Source: Otatea glauca
Taxonomy: Eukaryota > Streptophyta > Magnoliopsida > Poales > Poaceae
Assembly (NCBI GenBank): GCA_036346275.1
Contig: CM070730.1
Location: forward strand, 9,052,309-9,116,308
DNA length: 64,000 bases
Direction: 5' to 3'
The notes below the pieces were generated by a model that saw only the letters and a list, made by a program, of their open reading frames with translations, made no database searches and was not told the origin of the DNA. A program made the translations under genes and the position numbers. Below, piece after piece: positions 33,954 through 49,399 of the stretch; the stretch's first letter is position 1; every line of letters starts with the position of its first letter.

Positions 33954-34135
33954 ATATGGAGGCTCCAATGCATCATCCATGATGCTTGCAAGTGTTCAAC
34001 AGTTTGAGGGATAGGATTTTCCACAACCACTGAGTAAAATTGTTTGACAGAAATTGAATGGTCTCTTCCGTCTTATGAGAGATTGTATATTATTTGTACA
34101 GAATTGCTAATCATCAGTTACCTAAAATTTAAGAA
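33954..34135 (-). promoter_or_regulatory. Stranded GSTU upstream region
   Basis: Shares tatggaggctccaatgcatc, catgatgct, gtttgagggata and ttttccacaacca with the upstream regions at 10275 and 14766. It lies 1.7 kb from the GSTU relic it once served, on the far side of the Copia piece. Confidence 0.65.
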
Positions 34136-35248
34136 ACTTTCAGTCGATCTCCTCACCGTTGGATCTTGCGATGCGATTTGTGTGGTTCATCCTCTCCAGT
34201 AACAACGTTGTCATCCTCTGTGGCAACAACGGACAATGTTGGTGGCGGCCAGTGGATGTTTAGGTTTCAAGTTCATTGATGCCCTAGGCTTAGAGAGAGG
34301 CCGGGGTGGCAGCAAACCGGTGGTGGGCATCGGTAGTGGTGCTGTCAGACATGGGCAAGGAGGAGGGCTATGGGGAGTCGAGGTCGGCGGGAGCAACAAG
34401 ACCGAAGTGATTAAAAGGTAGTGGGAGGCGGTGACGGATCCGACGATAGCAGCCAGAGACGAGGAGGAGGGCTGCGCGGGGAATCACACCGAGGTGGACG
34501 AAGAAAGTGGTGGCACAGGGGTGCAGTTCGGGAAGGGCGTGGGGTCAGGGGTGGGGTGGGTTAAGGTTAGTTTGTACTAACCTTGAAGCACTCTAAGATA
34601 CTGAAACGCGATTTTTTTTTTGCAAAATTTCAGGCAGCTTACATATAGACATGTGTTACTAGTGTTCAAACTTGTTCAAACCAAAGTATCCACACCCAAA
34701 TCAAATGTGCACGTTCGCACATCAGGCGCAGAATATCCTCCGCTGATGCGGTAACACACTAACACCAATGTTTATTTGACTGGATTAGTTGCTTTTTTTA
34801 TGCCTCATTGACTTTGCAAAGCAGCATTGGAACTGTCGTGGAGAAGAAGCCTAGGAGGTAAACGGATACATTTGATTTCGCAAGCTGACCGTTCAAGGCG
34901 TTGATCCGGTCCAATCATCGTTTCTTTCGAGAAAAAAAAAGAGATATGATGATTTGCTAGTTTTAGTTGATGTAATTGATGATTTATCTTGTATGTCTCA
35001 CCGACATTTGATCTTGTGCAAATCATCATTTTTTCTAAAAAAAAGAAGAAGATCATTTTGCTTTATCAAACTGGCCTGTAATAAGTCTAGTTTTGTTGTA
35101 TCGGCTCGTCCTCGAAAGCCCGATAGTGTAGACCCTTTATCTAAATAGATCTACTATAACAGGCATATTAGGCCTACAAGCCAGTTTACTCTTATAATTT
35201 ATTTTTCTCGCTAGAAAAACGAGTTGAGAAGTGATAGAAGTTAGAGAG
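34136..35248. other. Intergenic, partly inserted sequence
   Basis: No gene recognised. The distal GSTU upstream motif (gagaagaagcctaggaggtaaac) appears at about 34842-34864. Compared with GSTU-2 the two upstream halves are about 600 bp further apart, so 34140-34760 is likely an insertion of unknown type. 34600-34625 has a T-run. Confidence 0.4.
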
Positions 35249-35382
35249 GTGCTTTAATGCTTTTCTTTTTTACAGTTGTACAAATATTAAAGTATGAATG
35301 AAGGGTAGATAGAGATTACTTACCACTTCGTTTGCTTCAAGATTTGTGCAACTTGTATTAGGAGGGAAAGCATTGAAGCACT
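35249..35382. mobile_element. Short MITE, copy 1
   Basis: Terminal inverted repeats GTGCTTTAATGCTTT and AAAGCATTGAAGCAC. An inverted copy lies at 46649-46784 with the same interior (acagttg.acaaatatta; aagatttgtgcaacttgtat). The target duplication is unclear, so the superfamily is not assigned. Confidence 0.7.
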
Positions 35383-36191
35383 GCTCTAGAAGTTAAATGT
35401 TTATGACTTGTTTCTGTTTTCGCAAATGCTTATTTCTTTGAGATTATCCATGGATCCATTTGTTGTTTTCAAGGGGGAAAAAGAAGACCTGCATACATTC
35501 TTTTCTCAATCTACAGCACAAGGATTCGGTGGCGAATCTAGGGTTACAAGCTACAAGCCTATAATCACGATTGTGACAAAATGGTGAGCAGGGCATGCTC
35601 TGTTCGGAATTTCGCATATATCGTCCCTGGTGAATTTTTCGTAACTTTTCTTCACAAACAAATGCAAATGACGCAAGCTAAACTCTTTCGGCCAAGCCTT
35701 GATACATGACGTTCTCTGTTTTTCCTGAGTTGGTTGTTGTAGGCCTGGTTTAACTTACTCTGTTTTCCGGAGGAAGACAAGAGGTTTTTTTACGCTACAC
35801 TAAATTTAATACGGTTATTATTTTGTTTCGATTCAAAGATCATGTTAGCTAATATTTATTTATACTTTTTTAATAGTAGAGTAGTATAAATATTTTAACA
35901 AATTAATAGTTAGATCTAAATTCTATTTCCAGTATAATATACCGTAAAATTTCTCTTGCCCAAAACAAAGATCCACAAATATTCCTTCAACCAAATTTGC
36001 ATCTAAAGGTACACGACACGAGACACATCTACGGCGACCCTTATTTCACGGCAGTCCATACAAATTTATCGATGCAAAAAGGTCCCCTTCTGGCATCTGG
36101 CGTTATTTTCTCGACAAACGCTGAAACAAGCAGAAACACTACGCATCTTTGTTCGGCACACGAGCACAAGCTGCGTCAAGAAAAGACCAAT
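35383..36191. other. Downstream flank of GSTU-3
   Basis: No gene recognised; AT-rich with no clear repeat. Close to 36190 it becomes the GSTU-3 3' untranslated region. Confidence 0.4.
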
Positions 36192-36987
36192 TCAGTTCGC
36201 GGCCGCGGCGCGGGCCTGCATCGTCTTGGCTAACTCGATCAGCCTGTCCACGCGCGGCATGACCGGCTCAACGGCGTCCAGTGCGCCGAAGCGCTCGGCC
36301 CAGGCGGCCAGGAGGGGGGTCGTGGCGGGGTCGAAGGTCTTGGCGCCCTGCATCGAGTCGCCCGCGCGCACCCACGCGAGGAGGCAGCCGAGCGTGACGT
36401 CCACGAGCCCGGCGCTGTCGCCTCCAAAGAAGGGTTTCCCCTTGGAGCACTCCCTCAGGGCTCCCTCCAGGGTCTCCACCGCGGCAATCAACTGCTTCTT
36501 CCCCTCCGCCTTCTCCTCGTCCGTCTTTCCCAACGACGCCTGGGTCGACGCTTTCACGAGCTGCGCACGCGCACGGCGCGCACCACAAACCACATCAGTG
36601 AAACCACCGCTCAAATGCTCAAAACACATAAACGCGGCGGATCGAACGATGTGAGGTTACCGTGTCGTCAACGAAGGCGGCCCAGAAGCGAGCAACGGCG
36701 CGCTCGTAGGGGTCGGCGGGGAGGAGGGAGGTGCCGGTGCCGGCGAAGGCATCATCGATGTACTGGAGGACGACTGACGACTCGCAGACGGGCTTGCCGT
36801 TGTGGATCAGCACTGGCACCTTGTTGTGGACAGGGTTGGACTTGAGGAGGAGCTCGCTCTTGTTCTTGAGGTCCTCCTCGACGTACTCGTAGCTGACGCC
36901 CTTGAGGCTGAGCGCGAGTTGCACTCGCAGAACGAACGGGCTCGCCCACATGCCGAGCAGCTTCAGCTCGTCTCCTCCTCCGGCCAT
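36192..36987 (-). CDS. GSTU: Tau-class glutathione S-transferase (GSTU-3), two exons
   Basis: Complete gene. Exon 1 is 36661-36987 (109 residues), exon 2 is 36192-36560 (122 residues), intron 100 bp (GTAACC...GCAG), phase 0; protein 231 residues. I chose the MAGGGDELKLLG start; an upstream in-frame ATG at 37113 lies upstream of the likely TATA box and is not used. Active-site Ser16; Lys43, Lys56, Val57, cis-Pro58, Glu69 and Ser70 are conserved. Exon 1 ends DDT where other copies have DDK or DEK. The C domain has TDEEKAEGKKQ, KPFFGGDSAGLVDVTLG and LLAAWAERFGALD. It resembles the GSTU6-like cereal group by eye. Predicted cytosolic detoxification enzyme. Confidence 0.93.
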
Positions 36988-37094
36988 TGTTGCTGTCGAC
37001 CTCAAGGTCTCAACTTTGTACGTAGCTTGTGTTCTATTCGGTTCTTGGCTTCTTGCCTTCTTGGTGTTTTTAGACGGAAGACAGAGACGACCGG

Positions 37095-37101
37095 TATATA
37101 T
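37095..37101 (-). promoter_or_regulatory. TATA box of GSTU-3
   Basis: tatatat about 110 bp before the ATG in the context ccggtatatatggagct, nearly the same as GSTU-2. Confidence 0.65.
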
Positions 37102-37119
37102 GGAGCTAGGCACAGCTGA

Positions 37120-38545
37120 CTACAAGAGCCACGAATCCTCCGCTAAGAACCTAAGATGTCGACATGTTTGGTTGTGTGCTGATTTATTTTTCTTATCATG
37201 TTTTGCAATTACGTTGCCTGACATGTTGGACCATCTAGCATTTTTTTTACTTGCGCAAGCAAGAACAAATCCCCGCCGGCAATCCGTTTCTTTCCCATAG
37301 AGATATTACTAGGGAGATATGTGCGCTACGTTGCACTGTGTGGATTTTGATAGAGCATCTAATATGGGGCTCTACATTATTTTTTCGGAAGAACGGGTCT
37401 TTTCTGCAAAAAGGTGCGGCCCGGGTTAGTTGTTATTTTATGGAACCACAAGATCCTTTTTAAAAAAGGTTAAGAGCCGTAGGTCAATTTGCACAATTTT
37501 AGGGTCTTTTTGCAAAAGAAACGGTAGAGGGCATCTACATAATTTTGGGTTTCTCGAAGTCCTTTTTAAAAAAGGGTTCTTCCTGAAAAAAACCAGTGGA
37601 AGGGTTTTGACGTAATTTCCAAATTATGGAGGGCTTCTTCGCGAATTTTATTAGGTGGTATATATTTTACCTTCAGCGATATTATTCTTGTTTGTTGCGT
37701 AGGCGATAACACGTAACTTTCTGTTCAGGTAGAGACTGAAAAATAAAGAAGTTTGACATTTGTTCCGTACGCGGCACGCCCTTGACGTCATTGTATATGT
37801 AATCAGCATGTCTATATTGCAGCACAAGCAACCTATATTATACTAGTATTTTCACAATAGTATGTTAAATGATTTTATCAGTGTACGATGTGATTTTGTA
37901 CAGTCCTAACATAATTACATAAGAAAAAAAACACATGCAATTGCGAGTTTAAAAGCTTGTGCATACTCCTTGTATTAAACTTCGAGGGATTCCGTTCTCC
38001 TTATGCTATCCACGTCGCCTCCCTAGCTCCCCCGCACAACGCGTCTCACGCCGCCTCCGCCCGCTGCTCTCCCCATGCCCTCCTCGCTGGCGACGCAGGA
38101 TTGCCCCTTTCGGAGCCTTTGAGGCCACGCCAGAAGACCTCTAGGCGACGCTACCTTACCGATCCAATCTAGCCCAGCCCTCGGCCTCCTCGTCTTTGCC
38201 GAGAAGGGATACTATCCAAAAGACAAAGAGATGCAGAGCTCATGCATGTAACATATGGTGCTAGGCACGCGTGAATCTACCGGGGACTTCATTAGTCTCG
38301 AGTCCATCCTTTATGTCAGCACCGGTACCCCCTCCATTCATCGGGACCGAAATAGGCGAGAAGCTCAGTTCCGTCCGGATTCCGGAACAATCGGAATGTC
38401 CGGAATCGGCCGGTATTATGGCCGAGATGGAACATAGCCTCCTATGTACCGTTTTGCAGGTCAAGATGAAGCATGGCCGGTACCAGAATGAAATTGACAG
38501 CGTTGGTTGGAGGCTTTGAGGGATACAATTTTCCGCAATTTGTTA
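37120..38545. other. Intergenic, no gene recognised
   Basis: 37370-37610 has repeated short motifs (ccttttt.aaaaaagg; ttttgcaaaa) that resemble the unclassified repeat at 47900-48560. 38000-38190 and 38270-38520 are GC-rich with short open frames (such as 38271-38519 plus) lacking recognisable similarity. Confidence 0.35.
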
Positions 38546-38808
38546 CTCACTCCGTTGATAAATATAAGGCGTATTTTGACTTTGCACAAGGATTAAGGTT
38601 GTGGTCAAATTGACAAAGGCATAAAAGGAAATGACTTACATATTCTTCTTAATTGTCTTGAAAGATAAGAGGTAATGAATAAATGCATATGGTTGAGAGA
38701 GAATAAATAAGAATATAAATGGAAAGGCTCGTTAAATCTACATGCACGTCTTATATTTTTCAACAAGACTATTCAAACTATAGGCCTTATATTTATCAAC
38801 AGAGGGAA
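38546..38808. mobile_element. Stowaway-type MITE (Tc1/mariner), copy 2
   Basis: 263 bp flanked by TA on both sides (38544-38545 and 38809-38810). Ends are CTCACTCCGTTGATAAATAT and its near complement. Inverted relative to the copy at 7649-7923. Confidence 0.8.
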
Positions 38809-39939
38809 TAATAAGATATAGACACATTGAATGGGATGTTTAGTCTTTAGATGTACCCCTATTCTACCAACGTACATGTTGCGGTAATTTACTATTTTAG
38901 AAAATTGAGATTAATTCATTTGACCAGCTGGTATTGGGCCTGCATGCACTTGGTTTGCTAACCAATAGAAAAGAAAAATCACGGCGATCGTTGCGGAGAC
39001 AGAACACACATACTTCTTCCCGAGGCATTCTCCCTCATACGCAGTCAACAGAAATACACGCACGCACATCCCCCTCGCCTGGTGGCGCACGCACAACGCC
39101 TCCGCAGCTGCGTGCCAAGTGACGCGCATGAGCAGAAGGAAAAGTTGAAGAAAGGGAAGGAAAAAAACAGCAAACTGCTGTTAATTTCTTTCGCCTCCTG
39201 CCGTCGACTCCTTGTATCATCATCAACATGCTAAAATTCGCGATATCAGAATTCGATGGTAAAGCAACTTGATTTTGCCTGATAAGATGACTGTAGGTCA
39301 AAGCAATCATAGTGCATGTTCTCCCAATTATATGGAATTGGTCATGAAAGATCATATGAGCGTGGTACGAATTTTACCAATACGACGAAACTAGCTATGA
39401 AAATACATAGTTCGAATTCATGATTGGTAGAAAATCTACTGTGACTATGCAAATTGATACAAAAAGTATCTTACTATATTGATATTTGCCCCTAGCACGG
39501 GAGCATAATTATTTAATACATCAAAGAAAGCTTCGTCTAATATGTCACTACTCCATCAACACGTCCCTAAGCCCCCAAATTGTGATTAAATTTTGATAAT
39601 TAACGATAATCAAGGTTAAAGGACTAACATATCTTTTTGAACGGATGAAATAGATTGTTGGTCCTCGTCGTTGGAAGGATTACATGAAGTGAAAACAAAA
39701 TCTTGGATAAATCAAGCTCAACACAAAGGTATAAAAACACAAGGACTTTTTCATAGCTTTTACTGATCTCGAAGCTTGGAGAAAAGATCGGATTGCTATA
39801 AATAGGTACCATACTATTAAGAGGGATTGATGTCTAGTAACTTGAAATTGCTTCAATGTCACATAGCTCAAAGTCTCATTCATATCGACTAATGATTGCA
39901 TATAGAAAATTATCTCCGAAAATCTCAGTGAATTTTTAG
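38809..39939. other. Intergenic, no gene recognised
   Basis: AT-rich. Short open frames do not resemble known proteins. No clear repeat borders. Confidence 0.35.
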
Positions 39940-41045
39940 TATTATCGGCACTACCACCATATAGTGGCCAGTACTATCGTCGGTCGGTAGTACCGCCCTA
40001 CAGGCCTGGTAGTTTTATTCTAGAGAGTGCATATCTGCTGATATTCAAAACCCAGCGCTACCGCAGTACAAAATCCGGTACTACCGCAACCTACTTGCCG
40101 GTACTTATTTCCCAGAAAAGGCATTTTTGAGGTGTTTCAAAGATCTATTGTCAGCACTAACGGTACTTACATGTCGGTAGTATCAGAGTACGGTAACAAC
40201 GGCTAGTATCTATACATTAAATGCTTCAAATCGACTGTTACATAGGGGTTGGCACTACTGCTCTTTGCATACCAGTAGTGTCGGTTTTTGCTAATTTTTT
40301 ATGGATTTTGCCCTCAAACGGATATTTGAGTTTGTGGGGATATAAATACCCCCTCTCCTACAGTAAGGGCAACTCTTGGATATTTATTGCATACTTGTTG
40401 AGTCCTAGCAAATCTCTCTTCACCATTTGTCCATTTAATTAACATTCTGAGGGTGTTGAGAGCATTCAAGTGCATCATTGAGTTAGAGCTATTTGTAACA
40501 CTTGATCACCTTTAAGCGAGTGTCATCGATTCATTTCTCTTGGAGTTTCCCGACTCCTAGACGGCTTGGAGGAGAAAACGGTGATCTCTTCAAAGAAGGT
40601 TGTGAAGAGACCCGGTATTGGTGTGAAGGTTGAAGCTCGCCTATCCCGAGCGGGAAAGAGCTACCACTAGTGATTCGATGGAGGTTTAATTGCGCAAGGA
40701 GCCGACTTGATTTGTTCAGGCTACCTCAACGTGGATTAGGGGAGATCGATAAATCTCTTAGACCACAAAATAAATCTTTTATGTTATCTCTTGGTTTGCT
40801 TTCTTGTTACTATCATTTGTGCATTTGTGCCATTTACAATCATAGAGATTATATTAATTAATTGTCATCCTATGATTGTCATACTGTTTAGACTTAGTTT
40901 GTTTTAGCGAAACCTACCTTATTTAGGTTTTGATCATTGAAATATTACAATTCTAGTCATCCTTACTAGATTATTGTATTAGAATCGAAGAATTTTAAAA
41001 ATCTCCTATTCACCCCTTTATAGTCGGTTATCCTTGATCCTATAC
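39940..41045 (+). repeat. LTR-retrotransposon-derived sequence (Copia/SIRE-like)
   Basis: 39950-40260 carries repeated ggtactaccg/cggtagta motifs. 40380-41045 ends with tcctattcacccctttatag and ggttatccttgatcc, wording typical of the 3' part of some grass Copia LTRs. I could not place a TG start or target duplication. No coding similarity. Confidence 0.35.
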
Positions 41046-45327
<4,282 letters not shown>

Positions 45328-45599
45328 TGTTATAGATAACTCAAATATCTCTAACAACCATATCTTTTGGTTATATCCAAATAGGTTGTTAGTCCAAATC
45401 ATCTACAACTCGGACTCTTTTGGCTATATAAGCTAACCCCTTGTACTTGTAATCTTAAAGCATTATAATTGATTGTTTCCCGTGGTTTTTTTTCCGCAAA
45501 GGTTTTTCCACGTTAAATCTTGTCTCTAGTTATTTCGCTGTGCATCTATCCCTAACAAGTGGTATCAGAGCCCTAACAAGTGGTATCAGAGCCCTAACA
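45328..45599 (+). mobile_element. Small LTR insertion retaining two primer-binding sites
   Basis: Starts TGTTATAG and is flanked by GGGAC on both sides (45323-45327 and 45600-45604). A 230-bp LTR-like body (45328-45557, TATA-like tatataagc near 45425) ends CCCTAACA. Two tandem 21-bp units follow, each containing TGGTATCAGAGC (45560-45571 and 45581-45592), the initiator-methionine tRNA primer-binding site of Copia elements, and each ending CCTAACA. No internal coding region or second LTR. Confidence 0.75.
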
Positions 45600-45604
45600 G
45601 GGAC

Positions 45605-46648
45605 CATGCAGGTTACACAACCATCTATCATCTACTGTTGTTCATGACTGACGAGGCCGGACGACGAGAGCGGGCGTAGTCAGTGCAAAGGCTATGTTTC
45701 CAACAGCCCCATAGACCGACGAGGATATGGATCATGCCACGCCCACATCACACATTCATTCATCACATGCATGGAGAATGTGAAGTGAAGACCGAAGACG
45801 ATAACCAGCGCGCAACTTAATCAGAGGTATCTCACGATTTCACCTTATGGGAGTAATTAACTGAGAGCCTTCCGAGGTCCTGGGAACCACGAGGCCACAT
45901 CACCTATGTCAGATCTGCTATGTCAAGCAAGCCATGGAGCGCAATCATTTTAAAGAACTTGCAATTTTATGATTCTCCAAAGAATTAATAAAATACATAT
46001 TTCCCTACCTTTTCTTGTATTTTTTTATTTTTTTGTACTTTTAGTACACTGGCACGCCCGCAACTTTAATCCACCTGCATAGAAATCCCGAAGCCATTTC
46101 TAGCAGCAAACACCTTTCGTGCATCTTTTAGTTGCTTTGTGGTTTTTGTTGGTTGCTTGGGTTTTCCTTCAAAGAAAGTAGGAATCCTAATCTAAAAAAA
46201 ATATGAATCATAATTCTACTAGAATTTATCTAACGTACTTTTTTAAATCTTAAAAAATTATATACGAGTCACCTTAATTAACAATATATTATCACACACG
46301 AGTACCACTAGTATCCGAAATCGTATGGGGGCACCTGAAAAAGAAGACAAACAGTATCCAAGACACGTTCCTCTCTTACACTTGCACTGGTTGCTCTCTC
46401 AGTCAAGGACAAACAAAATAAAAAGGGACGTTATTGCAAATGTATTTATTGAAACAAATCAACATCTGAATATACACGCGATACATCAATTCCAACATAA
46501 GAAGTAGCTAGATACACCGACTGCAACACAACCACACGTACGAGAGAGATACATCAACCTGAACACGTACAAGTTGCACAAAAAGGGATAATACCGCCAT
46601 GCAAATTGGAAGCAGCTGATGCAAACAACAATGACAAACTGTATTCTG
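45605..46648. other. Intergenic, no gene recognised
   Basis: AT-rich in the second half. 45640-45930 is distantly similar to 41050-41440 (cttaatc.gaggtat; gtaattaac.ga). Nothing else identified. Confidence 0.35.
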
Positions 46649-46784
46649 TAGTGCTTCAATGCTTTCTCACCCAATACAAGTTGCACAAATCTTGAAACAA
46701 GCGAAGGGGTAAGTAATTACCATCTACTATTCATTCATGTTTTAATATTTGTGCAACTGTAAAAAAGAAAAGCATTGAAACACC
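46649..46784. mobile_element. Short MITE, copy 2, just downstream of GSTU-4
   Basis: Inverted copy of 35249-35382 with ends GTGCTTCAATGCTTT and AAAGCATTGAAACAC. It starts about 90 bp past the GSTU-4 stop, just beyond the AATAAA at 46810-46815, so it may lie at or within the transcript end. Confidence 0.7.
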
Positions 46785-46809
46785 TCTCAAGCAGTAATCA
46801 TCCATTTTG

Positions 46810-46815
46810 TTTATT
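46810..46815 (-). promoter_or_regulatory. Polyadenylation signal of GSTU-4
   Basis: AATAAA on the minus strand, about 57 bp after the stop codon. Confidence 0.45.
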
Positions 46816-46871
46816 TTGCTCAGCCAATATAAATAGCTTTGTCCAAAAGGCCCGTTCATGTTTCAGCAACT

Positions 46872-47699
46872 TCAATTGCTTTGTGCCGCGGCGGCAGAGG
46901 CAGCTTGGGCCTGCCTCATCTTGGCGAGCTCGACCAGCCTGCCGACGTCCGGCATGGCCGCCTTGGCGGCGTCCAGCTCCCCGAAGCGCTCCAGCCAAGC
47001 CGCCAGGAGCGGGGTCTTGGCGGCTTCGAACTGCTTCAAACCATACATCTTCTCGACCGCGTGCACCCACGCGACGAAGCCTCCGAGCGCGACATCGAGG
47101 TACCCGACGCTGTCGCCGCCGAAAAAGGGCTTCCCCTTAGAGCAATCCCTGAGTGCTCCCTCCAGGGTCTCCGCCACGGCAAACGACTGCTTCTTCCCCT
47201 CCGCCTTCTCCTCGTCCGTCTTGCCCCTGAACACCGTCATCCACGAGCTGAACAGCTGCGCATGCACGCGCCATGCACAAACTCCATCAATTAACCCATG
47301 CATCGCTTAACTCTCGCTCAAAATACATCAATGAAAATATGAAACAGAGGATTGCATAGTGAATGGTGATACCTTTTCGTCAATGTAGGCGGCCCAGAAG
47401 CGGGCAACAGCACGTTCGTGGGGATCGGAGGGGAGGAGGGAGACGCCGGCGCCGGCGAAAGCCTCGTCGATGTACTGCACGATGACCATGGACTCGCAGA
47501 CGGGGACGCCGTTGTGGATGAGCACGGGCACCTTCTTGTGCACCGGGTTGGAGCTGAGGAGGAGGTCGCTCTTGTTGCCGAGGTCCTCCTCGACGTACTC
47601 GTAGCTGAGGCCCTTGAAGCTGAGCGCGAGCTTCACTCGCAGAGCGAATGGGCTCGCAAACATGCCGAGCAGCTTCAGATCATCGCCTCCGCCGGCCAT
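46872..47699 (-). CDS. GSTU: Tau-class glutathione S-transferase (GSTU-4), two exons
   Basis: Complete gene. Exon 1 is 47373-47699 (109 residues), exon 2 is 46872-47255 (127 residues), intron 117 bp (GTATCA...GCAG), phase 0; protein 236 residues. The MAGGGDDLKLLGMFAS start matches the paralogues; an ATG three codons upstream (MIE) is also in frame and cannot be excluded. Active-site Ser16; Lys43, Lys56, Val57, cis-Pro58, Glu69 and Ser70 are conserved. The C domain has TDEEKAEGKKQ, KPFFGGDSVGYLDVALG and LLAAWLERFGELD, with an Ala-rich C-terminus. A short MITE sits just past the poly(A) signal. Predicted cytosolic glutathione conjugation; no defects seen. Confidence 0.93.
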
Positions 47700-47789
47700 C
47701 TCGATCAAATGTTCTATGCACGTCTTAAGGTTGGACGTTTTGGCTTTTGTGGTTCTTTGTCTTTGGGTTAAGGAATCGAGGAGAGACGG

Positions 47790-47797
47790 TATATATA
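47790..47797 (-). promoter_or_regulatory. TATA box of GSTU-4
   Basis: tatatata about 90-100 bp before the ATG (context acggtatatatagaac). Confidence 0.65.
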
Positions 47798-47899
47798 GAA
47801 CTATAGAGAGAGCTGGGTATACAATGTAGTGAAGAATTCAAAGGAGCCTACGTGTCAGTTGTTCTTAGCAAGATGCTGCTTTTATCTCCACATCATACC

Positions 47900-48560
47900 T
47901 CTATTATATTCGGAGGAAAAAAAATTACGTTTAAATCCTTTTTAGAAAAAAATTATAACGTTTAGATCCTTTTAACTATTTTTTTATGAAAAGTAGGACC
48001 CCGAGACGGAAAAAAATTACGTTTATATCTTTTTTAGAAATAGGACCCCAACTAAATACTGAAAAAAATGTAGCTCCGTTTAGATCGTTTTTACCATTTT
48101 CTGTGAAAAGGACCTTTCGTTTCAGCGAAATCACAGATCCTTCGTGAGAGGACCCCGAATAAATGCAAAAAAACGCAAATACATTTATATCCTTTCAACC
48201 GTTCCGCCGAATAAATGCGAAAAAACGCAATTATGTTTGTATCCTTTCAACCGTTTCGCGTGTTTTCTCGATTTGCTCGCGTAGATTGTTTTTACCGTTT
48301 TTTGCGAAAGGGACCTTTTGTTTCAGCGAAATCACAGATCCTTCGTGAGAGGACCCCGAATTAATGCAAAAAACGCAAATACATTTATATCCTTTCAACC
48401 ATTCCGCCGAATAAATGCGAAAAAAACGCAATTACATTTGTATCTTTTCAACCGTTTCGTGTGTTTCCTCGATTTGCTCGCGTAGGGAGCGGCAATCGCG
48501 CTTTTTCTTGATTTGCACGCGTGGGGAGTGACGGTCACGGCGTGACACGCTGCGGCCACT
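47900..48560. repeat. Unclassified repeat with ~200-bp tandem duplication
   Basis: Two tandem copies (about 48100-48290 and 48301-48490) share gtttcagcgaaatcacagat, gtgagaggaccccgaat, atatcctttcaacc and gatttgctcgcgtag. 47920-48080 carries shorter gaaaaaaattacgttta repeats. It has no ORF and resembles 37370-37610 in style. Confidence 0.7.
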
Positions 48561-48634
48561 TATCTAGTTCACTAAACGAAATGCTGAACCCATGTACCGA
48601 TGTACACGCTTACATGCAGCCAACCGGGACTTTA

Positions 48635-48925
48635 GGGTGTGTTTGGTTGCAGGTATGGTGCCTGAATCGTATGAGTGGATGTAACTGTAACTGTTAGACA
48701 TGTGTTTGGTTTCCTGTTCATCCAGATCAGGTGGATGCAATTACACCTACTCATGCAGGATGGAGGAAACAGAGAAATTTGGCTTCTCTCCAATGTAGCC
48801 CCGTGAGATGCATAAACAAGCAACCAAATGACTCAACTTGTATCCCTCATACAGGCTAAAGCTAGCATGAATAGCTCATACGGAACAGACTAGGACTAGG
48901 ATGGTGCAGACAATCAAACACACCC
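48635..48925. mobile_element. PIF/Tourist-type MITE, copy 2
   Basis: 291 bp flanked by TTA on both sides (48632-48634 and 48926-48928). The ends GGGTGTGTTTGGTTGC and caatcaaacacaccc form an inverted repeat. Inverted copy of 12148-12431. Confidence 0.85.
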
Positions 48926-48928
48926 TTA

Positions 48929-49399
48929 ATGTATGATATCATGTACTAAAAAACCTGTCTTTGACTTGACTCGTTGTTTGCTGGTTTACTTTTCCGATTT
49001 AGTTTTGTAATGCAAGCAATGCATTATCCAAATCCCCTTGCCCCCATCATGTTAAACTTGCCATGTTGCCCCTGTTGATGAATTCCATTTACTTTGCCTA
49101 CGGAGTACCCACAAAACAGAGCATATAGAGACAACAATATCCTGTTCTTGCTCAGGTCAAGAATCTAGCGCCGGCACTGCTAAAAATTTTGCACAGGAGT
49201 TGGTATGATCAGTGCCGTGCGCTTGTGGATCATTGACCACTGACCACGAGTACGCTACTGTGTGATGTCTCGTACTTTCTTCCTGTGCAAGAAATAAACA
49301 TACAAGTAAACCATCTAATGATGTAATGCAAATTCATCCTGTCATTCTTCATCTTGTTTCACTAAAAAAAGATCCGAAGTAAATAATGTGCTGAAGTAA
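48929..49399. other. Intergenic, nothing recognised
   Basis: No coding similarity or clear repeat border. Confidence 0.35.

Noticed and set aside
36986..37113. Upstream in-frame ATG of GSTU-3 giving 42 extra residues
   Set aside because: It lies upstream of the likely TATA box, and paralogues all start at the MAGGG equivalent.
46839..47310. Plus-strand frames of about 150 codons opposite GSTU-4 (and similar ones opposite GSTU-2, GSTU-3 and the 31.5-kb relic)
   Set aside because: Antisense shadows of GC-rich GST exon 2; the minus strand has the conserved protein.
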